DNA from: Frankia sp. AgB32
GTDB taxonomy: Bacteria > Actinomycetota > Actinomycetes > Frankiales > Frankiaceae
Length of the DNA stretch: 63,033 nucleotides
Reading direction: 5' to 3'
Assembly (NCBI RefSeq): GCF_023243045.1
Contig: NZ_JALKFX010000002.1
Span: forward strand, 58,042 to 121,074
Of the stretch, positions 46,707 through 55,829 are shown in pieces. The notes under the pieces are model-generated. The model worked only from the letters and a program-made list of their open reading frames with translations, did no database searches and was not told the DNA's origin. Numbering within the stretch: the stretch's first letter is position 1; each line of letters begins with the position of its first letter. A program made the position numbers and the translations under genes.

Positions 46707-48560
46707 TCAGCCGCCGAGCAGGCCGACGTCGCGCGCGGCGCCGGTGGAGGCGGAGGTGGCCATCGCCGCATAGGCCCGCAGCGCCGCGGAGACGATGCGC
46801 TGGCGGTCCGCCGGCCGGTAGCCACCGGCTGCCTCCAGCTCGGCCCGCCGACGGGCGAGCTCCTCCTCGGACACCAGGAGTTCCAGGCGGCGGGTCGGGA
46901 TGTCGATGTCGATGACGTCTCCGTCTCGGACCAGGGCGATGATCCCGCCGTGGGCCGCCTCCGGCGAGACGTGGCCGATCGACAGGCCGGAGCTGCCGCC
47001 GGAGAACCGGCCGTCGGTGATCAACGCGCACTTCGGGCCGAGGCCGCGGCCCTTGAGGAAGGCCGTGGGGTAGAGCATCTCCTGCATGCCGGGGCCACCG
47101 CGGGGGCCTTCGTAGCGCACGATGATGACGTCGCCGGCCTTGACCCGCTTGTTGAGGATGGCGTCGACGGCCTCGTCCTGGCTCTCCACGACGAGCGCCG
47201 GGCCGCGGAAGCTCCACTGCGCCTCGTCCACCCCGGCGGTCTTCACCACGGCGCCGCCGAGGGCGAGGTTGCCGAACAGCACCGCGAGGCCGCCCTCGGC
47301 CGAGTAGGCGTGCTCGACCGAGCGGATGCAGCCGTTCTCGGCGTCGGTGTCGAGGGACTCCCAGCGGTTGGTGGAGCTGAACGGCTCGATGGTCCGCACG
47401 CCACCCGGCGCCGCGTGGAACAGCTCGATCGCATCCGGTGACGGGCTGGCGCCGCGGACGTCCCAGCGGTCGAGGAACTCGCGCAGGCTGGCCGCGTGCA
47501 CCGAATGGGTGTTCCGGTCGAGCAGGCCGCCGCGGTCCAGCTCGCCGAGGATCGCCGGAATCCCTCCGGCGCGGTGCACGTCCTCCATGTAGTACCGGGT
47601 GGAGCTCGGCGCGACCTTGGACAGGCAGGGCACCGTGCGGGAGATCTGGTCGATGTCGGCGAGGGTCACGTCGACCCCGGCCTCGACGGCGGCGGCCAGC
47701 AGGTGCAGCACAGTGTTCGTGGAGCCACCCATCGCCACGTCCACGGCGAAGGCGTTGCGGAAGGCGGCGGCGCTGGCGATCGCGCGGGGCAGGACCGCCT
47801 CGTCCTCCTTCTCGTAGTACCGGCGGGCGAGGTCGACGACCAGCCGGCCCGCCTCCAGGAAGAGCTCCCGGCGGGCGGCGGAGGTGGCGAGGGTGGAACC
47901 GTTGCCGGGCAGCGACAGGCCGATCGCCTCGGTGAGGCAGTTCATCGAGTTGGCCGTGAACATGCCGGAGCAGGAACCGCACGTCGGGCAGGCCGACCGC
48001 TCGATCGTCGCGAGCTGGTCGTCGGAGACGTCGGGGTTCACCGCCGCGGACATCGCGGTGATCAGGTCGAGCTTGGACCGCGCCGTGCCCTCGGAGATGA
48101 CCGCGTTGCCGGACTCCATCGCCCCGCCGGAGACGAACACGGTCGGGATGTTCAGCCGCAGCGCCGCGAGCAGCATCCCCGGGGTGATCTTGTCGCAGTT
48201 GGAGATGCACACCAACGCGTCCGCGCAGTGCGCGTTGACCATGTACTCGACGCTGTCGGCAATGAGCTCGCGCGACGGCAGCGAGTACAGCATCCCGCCG
48301 TGGCCCATCGCGATGCCGTCGTCGACGGCGATCGTGTTGAACTCCCGCGCCACCCCGCCGGCCTCGGCCACCGCGCCGGCGACCAGCGCCCCGAGGTTAC
48401 GCAGGTGCACGTGGCCCGGGACGAACTCGGTGAAGCTGTTCGCCACGGCGACGATCGGCTTGCCGAAATCGTCGTCGGTCATGCCGGTGGCCCGCCACAG
48501 GGCGCGGGCACCGGCCATGTTCCGACCGTGTGTGGTCGTTCGGGAGCGCAGAGGGGGCAT
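46707..48560 (-). CDS. ilvD: Dihydroxy-acid dehydratase
   Basis: 617 residues. [23 protein letters not shown] is the usual start; Fe-S ligands lie in [12 protein letters not shown] and [31 protein letters not shown] and [20 protein letters not shown] are further signatures. It catalyses the third step of valine/isoleucine synthesis. ATG 48560 matches the family start; an ATG five codons upstream is possible. It is monocistronic. Confidence 0.97.
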   Translation of the reverse strand: MPPLRSRTTTHGRNMAGARALWRATGMTDDDFGKPIVAVANSFTEFVPGHVHLRNLGALVAGAVAEAGGVAREFNTIAVDDGIAMGHGGMLYSLPSRELIADSVEYMVNAHCADALVCISNCDKITPGMLLAALRLNIPTVFVSGGAMESGNAVISEGTARSKLDLITAMSAAVNPDVSDDQLATIERSACPTCGSCSGMFTANSMNCLTEAIGLSLPGNGSTLATSAARRELFLEAGRLVVDLARRYYEKEDEAVLPRAIASAAAFRNAFAVDVAMGGSTNTVLHLLAAAVEAGVDVTLADIDQISRTVPCLSKVAPSSTRYYMEDVHRAGGIPAILGELDRGGLLDRNTHSVHAASLREFLDRWDVRGASPSPDAIELFHAAPGGVRTIEPFSSTNRWESLDTDAENGCIRSVEHAYSAEGGLAVLFGNLALGGAVVKTAGVDEAQWSFRGPALVVESQDEAVDAILNKRVKAGDVIIVRYEGPRGGPGMQEMLYPTAFLKGRGLGPKCALITDGRFSGGSSGLSIGHVSPEAAHGGIIALVRDGDVIDIDIPTRRLELLVSEEELARRRAELEAAGGYRPADRQRIVSAALRAYAAMATSASTGAARDVGLLGG

Positions 48561-48721
48561 CTCGACCTCGAGCATCACGTCGGCAGCGCCGCGACGGGGG
48601 TCGCCGACGGCGGTTATCTGGCGATGAGACGACGGTACGCCACATCGCCGTCTCCACCGCGCAGAACCACGATCGACCGGGGACGGCCACCGAGATTCCG
48701 CCCTGAGCTGGCGGTCAGAGG

Positions 48722-49912
48722 TCAGGTCAGGGGTCGGTCGTCCGGATCGGGCGGTTCCGGGCCGGGGTTCGGCGGTTCGCCCGGCGGCGGCGCCGCCCAG
48801 GGATAGCCGGCGGCGCGCCGCCCCGGACCGCGGCCAGACGGCGGGGGCACGTCGGGCCCTGCGCCGGGACCCGTGGAGGCGCCCCGGCCGTCGTCGGCGG
48901 CTGGCGTCGTGGTGCCCGGGAGGGTTCCCGCGTCGGCGCCGTCCCCGGCGTCGGCGGGAACGTCGCGGCCGTCCCGATGCGGGGAGCCCGCCGGCCTCGG
49001 CCTGCGCTCCGGCATGGGCGGTGCGGGAAGGTCGTCGAAGTTCGGCGGGTAGTCGGGGATCAGCAGTGGCTCGTCGAGCTGGGGAAGCTCGGGATGGGAG
49101 TCGTCCGCCGGGGGCTGCGACGGCGGCCCGGGCGGCGGCGGCCACGAGCCGCCGGGACGCCCTGCCGGCGTCGGCGTCGGACCGGGTCGATCGACTGCGG
49201 GGACGCCCCCCTGCCCGGGTCGCGGCGTGGCGGCCGGCGGCTGGCCTCCGTCGGCGCCGCCCGGTCCCGGCTGCGGATACCACGGCTTACCACCGGCCCA
49301 GCCGGGTGCGGGCGACGACCCCTGGGGGCCTTGCTGCCCCGGCTGCGGTCCCTGCGACGGCTGTCCCGGCCAGGACTGTCCCGACCAGGACTGGGCCGGC
49401 CCGGGCTGACCCGGTGGCGGCGGATTACCCGACCACTGCGGATACCCCGGCGGCTGCGGCGCGCCAGGGGGCACCGGCGGTCCGTAGTAGGGGTGGCCGG
49501 GTGGCACCGGATGGCCGGGCGCCGGCGGCTGGCCCTGGTAGCCCCAGGGAGGCTGCTGCTGGCCGGGCGCCGCGTTCGGGTCGGCCGGGGACGGCTGGCC
49601 CGTGCCGCGACGGGCGCGGAACAGCTTCCCCGCCCCGGCCGGACGGCGGCGGCGCCACTGGTCGCGGGCGACCCACACCAGCCCGAGCGAGGCGACGGTC
49701 CCGGCGATCGGCGCGATCCAGACCCGACTGACGAGCAGGTAGATCGCCTGGACGACGGTGAAAACGTAGCCGGTGACGAAGAAGGCGAACGGCCGGATCC
49801 GGAACTGGCTCATCCTGTCCCGCAGCAACATGGCGGGGAACAGCCAGATGAGGAAGCCGAAGAAGACGGCCGTCAGCGGAGCGAGGAAAAGATAGGCGAA
49901 GAACGTTGCCAT
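48722..49912 (-). CDS. Membrane protein with long Pro/Gly/Gln-rich cytoplasmic tail
   Basis: 396 residues. Three predicted TM helices within the first ~95 residues ([58 protein letters not shown]). About 300 residues of low-complexity Pro/Gly/Gln-rich sequence follow ([35 protein letters not shown]). There is no enzymatic domain. Such tails often serve as flexible linkers or condensate-forming regions. No clear ribosome-binding site precedes the ATG at 49912. Function unknown. Confidence 0.75.
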   Translation of the reverse strand: MATFFAYLFLAPLTAVFFGFLIWLFPAMLLRDRMSQFRIRPFAFFVTGYVFTVVQAIYLLVSRVWIAPIAGTVASLGLVWVARDQWRRRRPAGAGKLFRARRGTGQPSPADPNAAPGQQQPPWGYQGQPPAPGHPVPPGHPYYGPPVPPGAPQPPGYPQWSGNPPPPGQPGPAQSWSGQSWPGQPSQGPQPGQQGPQGSSPAPGWAGGKPWYPQPGPGGADGGQPPAATPRPGQGGVPAVDRPGPTPTPAGRPGGSWPPPPGPPSQPPADDSHPELPQLDEPLLIPDYPPNFDDLPAPPMPERRPRPAGSPHRDGRDVPADAGDGADAGTLPGTTTPAADDGRGASTGPGAGPDVPPPSGRGPGRRAAGYPWAAPPPGEPPNPGPEPPDPDDRPLT

Positions 49913-49940
49913 GGTCGCGGGTCCAGGCGTTCGGCGCGGG

Positions 49941-50282
49941 TCAGGCCGGGTCGGACTCGGCTGGGACGTCCCGGCCGTGCACCACCAACGGCTGGTCGAC
50001 AAAGTACGGCCCCAGGGCCGCTCGCCAGCGGACGAAACGCTCGGACTCCCGGAAGTTTCGCAGGTGACTGTCGAGGGAGTCCCACTCGACCAGCAGCACG
50101 AAGCCCGACGGTTCCTCGATGAGCCGGGTCAGCCGAGCGGACCGGCAGCCGAGCGTCCCGAGGATCTCCGGGCGCGCCTGCCGATAGGCCGACTCGAACT
50201 CCAGCTCGGTGCCCGGGCGCACGGTGATCCGAGCGATTTCCAGCACTCCCGAGGCCGCGGCGCCAGCTCCGTCGTCACTCAC
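49941..50282 (-). CDS. Antibiotic biosynthesis monooxygenase (ABM) domain protein
   Basis: 113 residues. A dimeric alpha+beta barrel: VLEIARITVRPGTELEFESAYRQA, SARLTRLIEEPSGFVLLVEWDSLDSHLRNFRESERFVRWRAALGPYF (in parts). The family includes small monooxygenases and haem-degrading relatives; no cofactor-specific residue can be assigned. The start is GTG. Confidence 0.82.
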   Translation of the reverse strand: MSDDGAGAAASGVLEIARITVRPGTELEFESAYRQARPEILGTLGCRSARLTRLIEEPSGFVLLVEWDSLDSHLRNFRESERFVRWRAALGPYFVDQPLVVHGRDVPAESDPA

Positions 50283-50412
50283 CAGTCACACTCCTCGCTG
50301 TCCGCCCTGGCCCCCCCGGGGGGCGACCCGACCGGCCGGGGTCGTGACGCCCAGTGTGTCACCGTTGGCGGCCCATGGTCCGCCGACCGGCGCACCTGAC
50401 CGACACCGTCGA

Positions 50413-51771
50413 CTAGTTGGCCATGTCGACGAATCGGGAGTAGTGCCCCTGGAAGGCGACCGTCACGGTGCCGGTCGGCCCGTTGCGGTGCTTCGCGATG
50501 ATCAGATCGGCCTCGCCGGCGCGGGCCGACTCCTTTTCGACCGTGTCCTCCCGGTACAGCAGGATCACCGCGTCCGCGTCCTGCTCAAGGCTTCCGGACT
50601 CGCGCAGGTCGGAGACCTGCGGACGCTTGTCCGCCCGCTGCTCGGAGGCACGGTTGAGCTGCGAGATCGCGACGACCGGGACCTCCAGCTCCTTGGCCAG
50701 CAGCTTCAACGACCGGGAGATCTCGCTGACCTCCTGCTGGCGGCTTTCGACCTTCTTCGGCGACGACATGAGCTGCAGGTAGTCGAGGATGACCAGGCGC
50801 AGCTCGTTGCGCTGCTTCAGCCGTCGGGCCTTGGCCCGGATCTCCATCATGGTCAGATGGGGGCTGTCGTCGATGAACAGCGGCGCCTCGGACACCTCGC
50901 CCATCCGGCGGGCAAGTCGGCCCCAGTCGTCATCGGTGAGCCGGCCGGTGCGGATGTTCTGCAGCGACACCCGCGCCTCCGCGGACAGCAGCCGCATGGT
51001 GATCTCCATCCGGCTCATCTCCAGCGAGAAGATGACCGAGGTCATCCCGTTCTTGATCGACGCCGCCCGGGCGAAGTCCAGGCCCAGGGTCGACTTGCCC
51101 ACGGCCGGACGGGCCGCGACGATCCACAGCTGGCCGCCGTGCAGGCCGTTGGTGAGCTCGTCGAGGTCGGTGAAGCCGGTCGGCACGCCGGTGAGCGTCC
51201 CTTCATGACCGGCGATCGACTCGATCTCCTCCAGGGTGGGATGGAGCAGGTCCGCCAGCGCGGCGTAGTCGTCGTTCGACCGCCGTTCGGTGACCTCGTA
51301 GACGGCGGCCTGGGCGCGGTCGACGACGTCGCTGACGTCGGGCGCGGCGCCGTAGGCGAGCTGGACGATGCGGGTGCCCGCCTCGGCGAGGCGGCGCAGC
51401 ACCGCCTTCTCCGCGACGATGCGAGCGTAGTAACCGGCGTTGGCGGCGGTGGGCACACTGGAGATCAGGGTGTGCATGTAGCCCGGGCCGCCGACGCGTT
51501 CGAGCTGGTCGCGACGACTGAGCTCGGCGGCGACGCTGATGACGTCGGCGGGCTCGCCCCGGCCGTACAGGTCACCGATGACCTCGTAGACGATCCCGTG
51601 CGCCGGCCGGTAGAAGTCCCCGATCTGCAGGACCTCGACCACGTCGGCGATGGCGTCCTTCGACAGCAGCATGCCGCCGAGCACGCTCTGCTCGGCCGGG
51701 AGGTCCTGCGGCGGGGTTCGGTCGAACTCCGCGGCGCCCCCGCCTGCGCGCGAGATCTCAGTGACGCTCAT
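50413..51771 (-). CDS. dnaB: Replicative DNA helicase DnaB
   Basis: 452 residues. The N-terminal primase-interacting domain reads PPQDLPAEQSVLGGMLLSKDAI; the RecA-like C-domain has Walker A in ARPAVGKSTLGLDFARAA, Walker B in LRLVILDYLQLM and SQLNRASEQRADKRPQVSDLRESG. It has normal length with no intein, unlike several actinobacterial dnaB genes. GGGAGGG precedes the ATG. It lies 560 bases beyond rplI, across a DnaA-box cluster. Confidence 0.97.
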   Translation of the reverse strand: MSVTEISRAGGGAAEFDRTPPQDLPAEQSVLGGMLLSKDAIADVVEVLQIGDFYRPAHGIVYEVIGDLYGRGEPADVISVAAELSRRDQLERVGGPGYMHTLISSVPTAANAGYYARIVAEKAVLRRLAEAGTRIVQLAYGAAPDVSDVVDRAQAAVYEVTERRSNDDYAALADLLHPTLEEIESIAGHEGTLTGVPTGFTDLDELTNGLHGGQLWIVAARPAVGKSTLGLDFARAASIKNGMTSVIFSLEMSRMEITMRLLSAEARVSLQNIRTGRLTDDDWGRLARRMGEVSEAPLFIDDSPHLTMMEIRAKARRLKQRNELRLVILDYLQLMSSPKKVESRQQEVSEISRSLKLLAKELEVPVVAISQLNRASEQRADKRPQVSDLRESGSLEQDADAVILLYREDTVEKESARAGEADLIIAKHRNGPTGTVTVAFQGHYSRFVDMAN

Positions 51772-52195
51772 GACGCGCCCTCCCGCCTGCAGCGATCCAT
51801 CTACCCAAAGATCTGAAGTGCCCAGTGATCTGACTGCCCGGAGATCCGTATTCGAACACATGTTCGTACAGGCCGGAGCGGCGGTCAACGGGCCGCGCCG
51901 CATGGTGCGCGGCACCGCCGTGGGGTGGCCGCCGCGCGGATGGCACCCCAGTCTGGCGGCCTGACCTTATGGATCGGCAGCCACCCCCGCCAAAAAGTTA
52001 TCCACAGGCTCTTGTGGAAAAGCTGTGGGTAACTGCCGCGAACCTGGGGAGAAGCTCGGGACGAACGTGCCTCTCCTGTGGATAACGGGAGTCGGCATCC
52101 CGGACAAATCCAGGTGCGGCGCGGCCCCGCCGGGAACCCGCCTGTGGATAACTAGCCGGCAAAAAGATTTTGGGAACGGTCGGGCCGGGGAACGC
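51772..52195. other. rplI-dnaB intergenic region with DnaA boxes
   Basis: A 560-base gap in all (51772-52331). The dnaB-proximal ~225 bases hold no gene. A DnaA-box cluster occupies 51998-52151, AT-rich islands such as GGCAAAAAGATTTTGG lie beside it (52158-52173), and the rplI terminators occupy 52196-52310. Confidence 0.6.
51998..52151. promoter_or_regulatory. Cluster of DnaA boxes upstream of dnaB
   Basis: Perfect TTATCCACA at 51998-52006 (plus strand), and TGTGGATAA at 52077-52085 and 52143-52151 (minus strand). One-mismatch sites TGTGGAAAA (52013-52021) and TGTGGGTAA (52024-52032) lie between. Five boxes in 154 bases is far above chance in such GC-rich DNA. It may make dnaB expression DnaA-dependent, titrate DnaA, or take part in origin function. 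Confidence 0.75.
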
Positions 52196-52245
52196 GAACT
52201 CCCCCGGGCCGACCGCCACACGGGCGAGTCGATCCGGGGGAGTTC
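52196..52245 (-). terminator. Long-stem terminator downstream of rplI
   Basis: GAACTCCCCCGG (52196-52207) pairs perfectly with CCGGGGGAGTTC (52234-52245) around a 26-base loop. Confidence 0.75.
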
Positions 52246-52292
52246 CACAGCACGAGGGCCCGGCCACCCGGGCCGGCCCACGTTCACCACAC

Positions 52293-52310
52293 GCCCGGCA
52301 TGCGCCGGGC
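52293..52310 (-). terminator. First hairpin after the rplI stop
   Basis: GCCCGGC/GCCGGGC with an ATGC loop, about 22 bases past the rplI stop. It forms a tandem terminator with the stem at 52196. Confidence 0.7.
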
Positions 52311-52331
52311 CTGGGTGCTTCGCAGCCGTCC

Positions 52332-52778
52332 TTACGCCTTGCGCACCTGGACCTTGACCGAGGCCGTGACCTCGGGGTGCAGGTGCACGGCGACGGTGTA
52401 GGAACCGAGCGCCTTGATCGGGGTGGTCAGTTCGACCCGCCGCCGATCCAGCTCGGGACCGCCGGCCGCGGTCACCGCTGCGACCACGTCGGCCGCCGTG
52501 ACCGAGCCGAACAGCCGGCCTTCCTTGCCTGCACGGCCGGTGAGCTCGACCTTGAGACCGCCGAGCTGGCCGGAGATCTCCTTGGCGTGGTCCAGGTCGC
52601 GCACGGAGCGCGCGTCCCGGGCCCGCTTGATCTGCTCGACCTGACGCTCCGCGCCCTTGGTCGCGAGGATCGCGTACTTGCGCGGGACCAGGTAGTTGCG
52701 TCCGTAGCCGTTCGCGACCTCGACGATGTCACCGGGGCTACCGAGCCCGGGGACTTCCTGAGTGAGGATGAGCTTCAT
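52332..52778 (-). CDS. rplI: Ribosomal protein bL9
   Basis: 148 residues. MKLILTQEVPGLGSPGDIVEVANGYGRNYLVPRKYA (in parts) is the diagnostic N-domain, followed by the long connecting helix and a C-domain LFGSVTAADV. It binds 23S rRNA and bridges ribosomes. It lies 11 bases after rpsR. Confidence 0.98.
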   Translation of the reverse strand: MKLILTQEVPGLGSPGDIVEVANGYGRNYLVPRKYAILATKGAERQVEQIKRARDARSVRDLDHAKEISGQLGGLKVELTGRAGKEGRLFGSVTAADVVAAVTAAGGPELDRRRVELTTPIKALGSYTVAVHLHPEVTASVKVQVRKA

Positions 52779-52789
52779 CGCGCCGCCCC

Positions 52790-53026
52790 CTAGCGAGCAG
52801 TCGCGGTGTAGGGCAGCAGCGCCATCTCGCGGCTGTTCTTGACCGCTGTCGCCACGTCCCGCTGATGCTGGCTGCAGTTGCCGCTGACCCGCCGGGCACG
52901 GATCTTGCCCCGGTCGGAGATGTACTTGCGCAGCAGCGAGGTGTCCTTGAAGTCGATGTAGTCGACCTTGTCCTTGCAGAAGACGCAAACCTTCTTCTTG
53001 GGCTTGCGTACGGCTGCCTTGGCCAT
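52790..53026 (-). CDS. rpsR: Ribosomal protein bS18
   Basis: 78 residues. [19 protein letters not shown] keeps the C-type CxxC pair, which suggests the zinc-binding (C+) form, and [31 protein letters not shown] is the rRNA-binding core (in parts). It works with S6 on the 30S platform. It lies between ssb and rplI. Confidence 0.98.
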   Translation of the reverse strand: MAKAAVRKPKKKVCVFCKDKVDYIDFKDTSLLRKYISDRGKIRARRVSGNCSQHQRDVATAVKNSREMALLPYTATAR

Positions 53027-53079
53027 GGAAGTGCTACGGCCCCGTTGCGCCGTCCTCGCGGAGGACGACGAGCGCCCGC

Positions 53080-53613
53080 TCAAAACGGAGGCTCGTCTGA
53101 GTAGCCACCGGCCGGCTGCTGCGACCAGGGGTCATCGTTCGGCGCCGCGTTTCCGAAGCCGCCGCCAGCCGGGGGACCGGAAGGTCCGCCGGTGGGCGCC
53201 TCGTAGCCGCCGCCACCACCGCCACCAAATCCGCCACCGCCGCCACCGCGGGCAGCGCGGACGACCTTGGCGGTCGCGTAACGCAGGCTCGGGCCGACTT
53301 CGTCGACGTCGAGCTCAATAACGGTTCGCTTCTCGCCCTCACGGGTCTCGAACGAACGCTGCTTCAGCCGTCCCGACACGATGACTCGGGCTCCCTTCTG
53401 CAGAGACTCGGCGACGTTCTCCGCGGCCTGCCTCCAGACGGAGCAGCGCAGGAACAGCGCCTCCCCGTCCTTCCACTCGTTGGACTGACGGTCCAACGTG
53501 CGGGGGGTGGACGCCACGGTGAAGCTCGCGACGGCCGCCCCGTTGGGCGTGAACCGCAGTTCGGGGTCGCTGGTCAGGTTGCCAACGACGGTGATGATCG
53601 TCTCACCGGCCAT
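53080..53613 (-). CDS. ssb: Single-stranded DNA-binding protein
   Basis: 177 residues. An OB-fold core ([29 protein letters not shown] in parts, [18 protein letters not shown]), a Gly-rich linker ([15 protein letters not shown]) and the acidic tip DEPPF that docks partner proteins. The start at 53613 has GGAGAGG upstream. An internal ATG-led frame five codons earlier is not needed. Confidence 0.97.
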   Translation of the reverse strand: MAGETIITVVGNLTSDPELRFTPNGAAVASFTVASTPRTLDRQSNEWKDGEALFLRCSVWRQAAENVAESLQKGARVIVSGRLKQRSFETREGEKRTVIELDVDEVGPSLRYATAKVVRAARGGGGGGFGGGGGGGYEAPTGGPSGPPAGGGFGNAAPNDDPWSQQPAGGYSDEPPF

Positions 53614-53676
53614 GGGCGCCCTCTCCAATTTCGGCGGCCCACGACAGCGGGAGCACCGCCGTCAGGGTGGACCGGA

Positions 53677-54003
53677 TCATGCCGCTACCCGGCGGGGCTG
53701 ACGAGGCTTCTTCGGCTCGGGGAGCCGGATGACCTTCGTACGCAGGACCGACTCGTTCAGCAGAAGCTGCCGGTCGAGCTCGGCGACCACGGCCGGCTCC
53801 GCGTGCAGGTCGATGACGGCGTAGATGCCCTCATGGTTCTTCTGGATCTCGTACGAGAGCCGCCGCCGGCCCCACACGTCGACCTTCTCCACCACGCCGC
53901 CGCCCTGACGGACGACTCCGAGGTACTGGTCAAGGGACGGCGACACGGTGCGTTCCTCGAGATCGGCATCGAGGATCACCATGAGCTCGTAATGGCGTGC
54001 CAA
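53677..54003 (-). CDS. rpsF: Ribosomal protein bS6, TTG start
   Basis: 108 residues. [41 protein letters not shown] and VLRTKVIRL are S6 hallmarks. The only start giving a full-length protein is TTG at 54003, with a strong AGGAGGTGG site upstream; the first in-frame ATG (Met8) would cut the first beta strand. It leads the rpsF-ssb-rpsR-rplI operon. Confidence 0.93.
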   Translation of the reverse strand: MARHYELMVILDADLEERTVSPSLDQYLGVVRQGGGVVEKVDVWGRRRLSYEIQKNHEGIYAVIDLHAEPAVVAELDRQLLLNESVLRTKVIRLPEPKKPRQPRRVAA

Positions 54004-54033
54004 GGTTGAACCCACCTCCTGTGGACTCAGCGG

Positions 54034-54050
54034 CCACGGATCGTCCGTGG
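54034..54050 (-). promoter_or_regulatory. Hairpin in the rpsF leader
   Basis: CCACGGA (54034-54040) pairs with TCCGTGG (54044-54050), about 30 bases before the TTG. Many bacteria autoregulate this operon by S6:S18 binding to the leader RNA; this stem is a candidate but its bulge was not matched to the known motif. Confidence 0.4.
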
Positions 54051-54171
54051 CAGGAGGGACCGCGCACCGGATCTGCGTCGCCGCGAACGCGCCAGGCGGC
54101 ACAACCAGGGTTGGCTGGACCAGCGACGCATCCGGACGATCACCAGGGCACGGCACCCGATCGCGGCAGGG

Positions 54172-54193
54172 CGATCGATCTGGTGATCGATCG
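54172..54193. other. GATC-rich perfect hairpin upstream of rpsF
   Basis: CGATCGATC (54172-54180), loop TGGT, GATCGATCG (54185-54193). It lies between the small membrane protein gene and rpsF. It may terminate the former or be an operator. Confidence 0.45.
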
Positions 54194-54247
54194 GGGCCTG
54201 ACCAGCAGACGGGCGCGTGCGCCAGCGCACGGCATGTCTCGGTGAGT

Positions 54248-54574
54248 TTACTCGATCCGGTCCGTCGACCTGGGCGCGCCAACCGACAGGACCACGCGCA
54301 GCCAGGCTGTCCCCACTCCGGCCAGGCAGACGAGGTCCGCGGTCACCAGCAGCCCGCGCACATGCCGGGACGGAGCCGGATCCGCGACCGCCAGCACGAT
54401 CGTGGTGAGCACGGCGAGCAGGGCACATCCGACCAGGACCCAGACGGTGCTTCCCGGCGCGGACCGGGCGGCGTTCCCGGGCCGACCGGCGCTGGCCTGG
54501 GCGGCGCCCATCGCGCCGCTCTCCCGCTCCCCGTCCGCGGCGTCGCCGACTCCCACTCCGTCGCCCCCGTCCAC
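54248..54574 (-). CDS. Small membrane protein, unknown
   Basis: 108 residues. A hydrophilic N-terminal third is followed by two predicted TM helices: [21 protein letters not shown] and [20 protein letters not shown]. The GTG at 54574 starts one base after the preceding glycosyltransferase stop, so the genes are probably coupled. An ATG at residue 22 is an alternative start. No family recognised. Confidence 0.6.
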   Translation of the reverse strand: MDGGDGVGVGDAADGERESGAMGAAQASAGRPGNAARSAPGSTVWVLVGCALLAVLTTIVLAVADPAPSRHVRGLLVTADLVCLAGVGTAWLRVVLSVGAPRSTDRIE

Positions 54575-54575
54575 C

Positions 54576-55829
54576 TCAGTCGACCCACTTCCCCTGGGTG
54601 AAGGCGACCACGAACGCCACCATCACGGGCCCGCACACACACAGATACGTCGAGGCCACCCAGGGCCAGCGGGCGGCGAGCCGGGCAAGCATCAGGTAGA
54701 GCGGGAAGGCCACGAGGATGCCGCGGATTCCCGACGCGTAGTAGTTCGTACAGGCCATGATCGCGGTCATCACGCCGAGGAACGTGGCTTCTCCCCACCG
54801 TCGCCCGACAAGCAGGGCGATCGTCAGCGCCACGCCGACGACGACCGCGAGCAGTTCACCGCGCCAGAACCAGACGAAGGCCGACTGACCGTCGCCGTCG
54901 ACCGCCGCCGACCAGGTGGCCGACCATCCCGACCAGGGCCAGTCGACCTCGCGGTGCCAGCCGACCCGCATGGCGTCCGTGTAGGACCCCCACCCGCCGG
55001 TGCGCACCCGCAGGTAGCCCAGGTAGGCGACGACGGGGATCGGCGGGAGCGCCAGCGACAGCGCCGGCCAGGCGAGCACCGGACGGCCCGCAGCCCGGCG
55101 GGAGACGACGTACTGCACCGCCAGCGCCACGCCGAAAGCGACGCCACTGATCCGGGCGGACGCCGCCCCTGCCCCGAGCAGCCCGGCGAGCCACCAGCGC
55201 TCGCGGCGGGCGGCCAGCCACGAGGCGGTCGCGAAGGCCAGGAACACACCCTCCGAGTAGGCGGCGAACAGGAAGACGGCGTAGGGAAAACAGATCAGGC
55301 TGACGACCGCGAACCGGGCGTCCCGCTCCCCCACCTCGTCCGCGGCGAGCCGCCACAGCGCGGCCGCGGTGACCACGCCGGCGAGCAGGGACACGATCAG
55401 GCCCGCCGCGATCCAGTCCCGGACGACCAGGTGGACGAGCCGGATCGCCAGCGGCAGACCTGGGAAGTCGACCTCCGTGCGGTCCGAGTACGCGGGGGAC
55501 AGGTAGCCATGACGCGCGACCTTGGTGAACAGTCCGACGTCCCAGCGGTCCCAGAGGGTGCGCAGCCCGGGAGCGGACCGGGCGGATCCCGGTGTCAGCG
55601 CCCGGGCGGCAGCCAGGGACAGCAGCGCGACGGCGATCCGGCTGCCCAGCCAGAGCGGCAGCGTCGCCCGCACCGATTCCGGCAGCCGGGACCAACCAGC
55701 CCGGACAGCGGCGGACGGCCCGCCCTCGCCGGGAACATCCCCGGCCGCTTCGCTCGCCGCGCCCGCATCCGCGACGGGCTCACGGGCCACGGCCGGGCCG
55801 CCAGGCGTGGGGCGCGGCGCGTCAGCCAT
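54576..55829 (-). CDS. PIG-V-like multi-pass glycosyltransferase
   Basis: 417 residues with about nine TM helices. RTLWDRWDVGLFTKVARHGY carries the W-D pair typical of the PIG-V/GT76-like mannosyltransferases, which use polyprenyl-phosphate sugars outside the membrane. FPYAVFLFAAYSEGVFLAFATASW is the conserved central block. The N-terminal ~45 residues are disordered. It overlaps the next gene's end by eight bases. Probably acts in cell-wall glycan or glycoprotein assembly. Confidence 0.82.
   Translation of the reverse strand: MADAPRPTPGGPAVAREPVADAGAASEAAGDVPGEGGPSAAVRAGWSRLPESVRATLPLWLGSRIAVALLSLAAARALTPGSARSAPGLRTLWDRWDVGLFTKVARHGYLSPAYSDRTEVDFPGLPLAIRLVHLVVRDWIAAGLIVSLLAGVVTAAALWRLAADEVGERDARFAVVSLICFPYAVFLFAAYSEGVFLAFATASWLAARRERWWLAGLLGAGAASARISGVAFGVALAVQYVVSRRAAGRPVLAWPALSLALPPIPVVAYLGYLRVRTGGWGSYTDAMRVGWHREVDWPWSGWSATWSAAVDGDGQSAFVWFWRGELLAVVVGVALTIALLVGRRWGEATFLGVMTAIMACTNYYASGIRGILVAFPLYLMLARLAARWPWVASTYLCVCGPVMVAFVVAFTQGKWVD

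Noticed and set aside
50413-51771. Intein in DnaB
   Set aside because: The protein is normal length and Walker A and B regions are uninterrupted.
51772-52331. Calling the DnaA-box region oriC outright
   Set aside because: dnaA and dnaN are not in the window and no skew data are available; kept as a finding only.
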